From NCBI GenBank assembly GCA_016934605.1, contig JAFGSO010000221.1:1-6803 (forward strand): a DNA stretch of 6,803 nucleotides. Direction: 5' to 3'. This stretch comes from Calditrichota bacterium. GTDB lineage: Bacteria; Calditrichota; Calditrichia; RBG-13-44-9. The notes beneath the pieces are model-generated. The model searched no databases, was not told where the DNA came from, and saw only the letters and a list, made by a program, of their open reading frames with translations. Made by a program: the position numbers and the translations under genes. Of the stretch, positions 5,934-6,803 are shown piece by piece (the stretch's first letter is position 1; the number at the start of each line of letters is the position of its first letter).

Positions 5934-6803
5934 TTATATCATTTTTAATAATTGTTGAATTCGTCGTTTATTATTGGAATAATTGACCGCCGTATCCATT
6001 GAAATTTTGCGTTCCATATAGAGTTTAGCCAGATCCTGCTCGATGGTATTCATTCCCCACTGACCGCCTTCACTGATCATCTGATAAATTTCGTTGGTGT
6101 TGTTATTCTTGATGGCAGCCCGGATGGAGGGAGTCATCACCATAACCTCTTTGGCCAGAGTTCGACCTCCCGCCAGGGTCGGAACCAGTTTCTGAGACAT
6201 CACTACCCGAAGCACATCTGCCAGTCGGCTACGGACACGCTCCTGTTCGATAGTCGGAACTTCTGCAATAATACGGTCGATACTTTCCACCGCAGAGGAA
6301 GTATGCAGGGTTGAAAAAACTTTATGACCGGAGTCTGCAACTTCCAGAGCGGCCATGATGGTATCGGGGTCGCGCATCTCACCGATGATGATAATATCGG
6401 GGTCCTGACGCAAGGCCTCGATGGTCCCCTGCTTAAAAGAGACCGTATCCCTGCCTACTTCGCGATGACGGATAATACACCGTTTCGGGGTATGCACGAA
6501 CTCCACCGGTGAGGCGATAATGATAATATGGGCATCTATAGTCTGATTATTCAAATCTACAATAGCGTCGAGAGTCGTGCTCTTTCCGGAACCGGTGATT
6601 CCGGTTACCAGCACCAACCCCTCTTTGGTATATTGCAGATGAAGATTTTTCGCCACATGGGGATGGAATCCGAAACTGTCGAATTTTCTGGTTCTGGTTT
6701 CAATAGCACGCATATTAAGTGAAAGGGCGTTCAGATCGAAAGCCACATTCGTACGATTTCGATATATCTGTCCGTCCTCCCCCTTGAATGTATAGGAAAA
6801 ATC
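5934..6803 (-). CDS. pilT: PilT-family pilus retraction ATPase (5' end outside window)
   Basis: This is a hexameric secretion ATPase that powers retraction of type IV pili at the cytoplasmic face of the inner membrane. The reading frame stays open to the right edge, giving 289 residues of a family usually about 345-370 long; an internal GTG at 6746 is not a credible start because the conserved PilT region before it (DFSYTFKG, RNRTNVAFDL) is also in frame. Counting from codon 6746: Walker A GITGSGKSTT (49-58), Asp-box region IIASPVEFVH (76-85), Walker B DPDIIIIGEMRD (115-126, Glu123 kept), His box GHKVFSTLHTSSA (140-152), and the C-terminal region SIRAAIKNNNTNEIYQMI (207-224), the counterpart of the AIRNLIRE retraction motif. 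GEMRD and the C-terminal region identify PilT/PilU rather than the extension ATPase PilB. PilU is not excluded. The Asp box has Ala-Ser where PilT normally has Glu-Asp. The gene precedes the PilMN fusion by 15 bases. Confidence 0.93.
   Translation of the reverse strand, partial: DFSYTFKGEDGQIYRNRTNVAFDLNALSLNMRAIETRTRKFDSFGFHPHVAKNLHLQYTKEGLVLVTGITGSGKSTTLDAIVDLNNQTIDAHIIIIASPVEFVHTPKRCIIRHREVGRDTVSFKQGTIEALRQDPDIIIIGEMRDPDTIMAALEVADSGHKVFSTLHTSSAVESIDRIIAEVPTIEQERVRSRLADVLRVVMSQKLVPTLAGGRTLAKEVMVMTPSIRAAIKNNNTNEIYQMISEGGQWGMNTIEQDLAKLYMERKISMDTAVNYSNNKRRIQQLLKMI

Larger units (their letters stand above)
741..6803 (-). other. Type IV pilus operon, incomplete at 5' end
   Basis: Five same-strand genes with gaps of 15, 16, 20 and 20 bases end at one intrinsic terminator, with no internal promoter or terminator seen. 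The order ATPase, PilMN, PilOP, PilQ, lipoprotein keeps the canonical pilMNOPQ order. Extension ATPase pilB and platform gene pilC, often next to pilT, would be expected beyond the right edge. Co-transcription is inferred from spacing and strand. Confidence 0.8.

Noticed and set aside
5934..6746. PilT gene starting at the GTG at 6746
   Set aside because: The frame continues to the window edge and the residues before 6746 fit the PilT N-terminal region, so the true start is outside the window.
1..6803. CRISPR arrays, tRNA or rRNA genes, insertion sequences
   Set aside because: No spaced direct repeats, cloverleaf-like sequence, transposase frame or terminal inverted repeats were seen; almost all of the window is occupied by coding sequence.

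Overview
The window comes from a bacterial chromosome with moderate GC content. Every gene I can support lies on the minus strand, so the text below reads from high to low coordinates. The lineage cannot be fixed from this sequence. A diderm cell is certain: there is an outer-membrane secretin and a secreted, probable lipoprotein. The style of the lipoprotein (carboxypeptidase-regulatory-like fold followed by invasin-type Ig repeats) and the fused pilus genes would fit an FCB-group or related candidate phylum such as Calditrichota or Marinimicrobia. That placement is only an impression.

Right and centre (6803 down to 799): a tight five-gene cluster for a type IV pilus machine. The order is a PilT-family ATPase (5' part outside the window), a PilM-PilN fusion, a PilO protein with a PilP-like C-terminal domain, a short PilQ-type secretin, and a secreted Ig-domain probable lipoprotein. 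The gaps are 15, 16, 20 and 20 bases, and each downstream gene has a Shine-Dalgarno-like sequence. No promoter is visible inside the cluster. A strong intrinsic terminator at 741-775 closes it. The canonical pilMNOPQ order is kept, but five genes are condensed into three.

Left (709 down to 1): a separate unit after the terminator. It has an AT-rich candidate promoter, a good ribosome binding site and the first 211 codons of aspartate ammonia-lyase (aspA), which runs off the left edge.

How the parts would work together: the PilMN and PilOP fusions would form the inner-membrane alignment complex, linking the cytoplasmic ATPases to the secretin pore through the periplasm. The PilT-like ATPase would drive pilus retraction. 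The terminal lipoprotein has no assigned role; it could be a pilotin-like partner of the secretin or a surface or pilus accessory protein. The points most worth following are the two fusions, the degenerate actin-like motifs of the PilM domain, the altered Asp box of the PilT-like ATPase, the unusually small secretin and the uncharacterised terminal protein.
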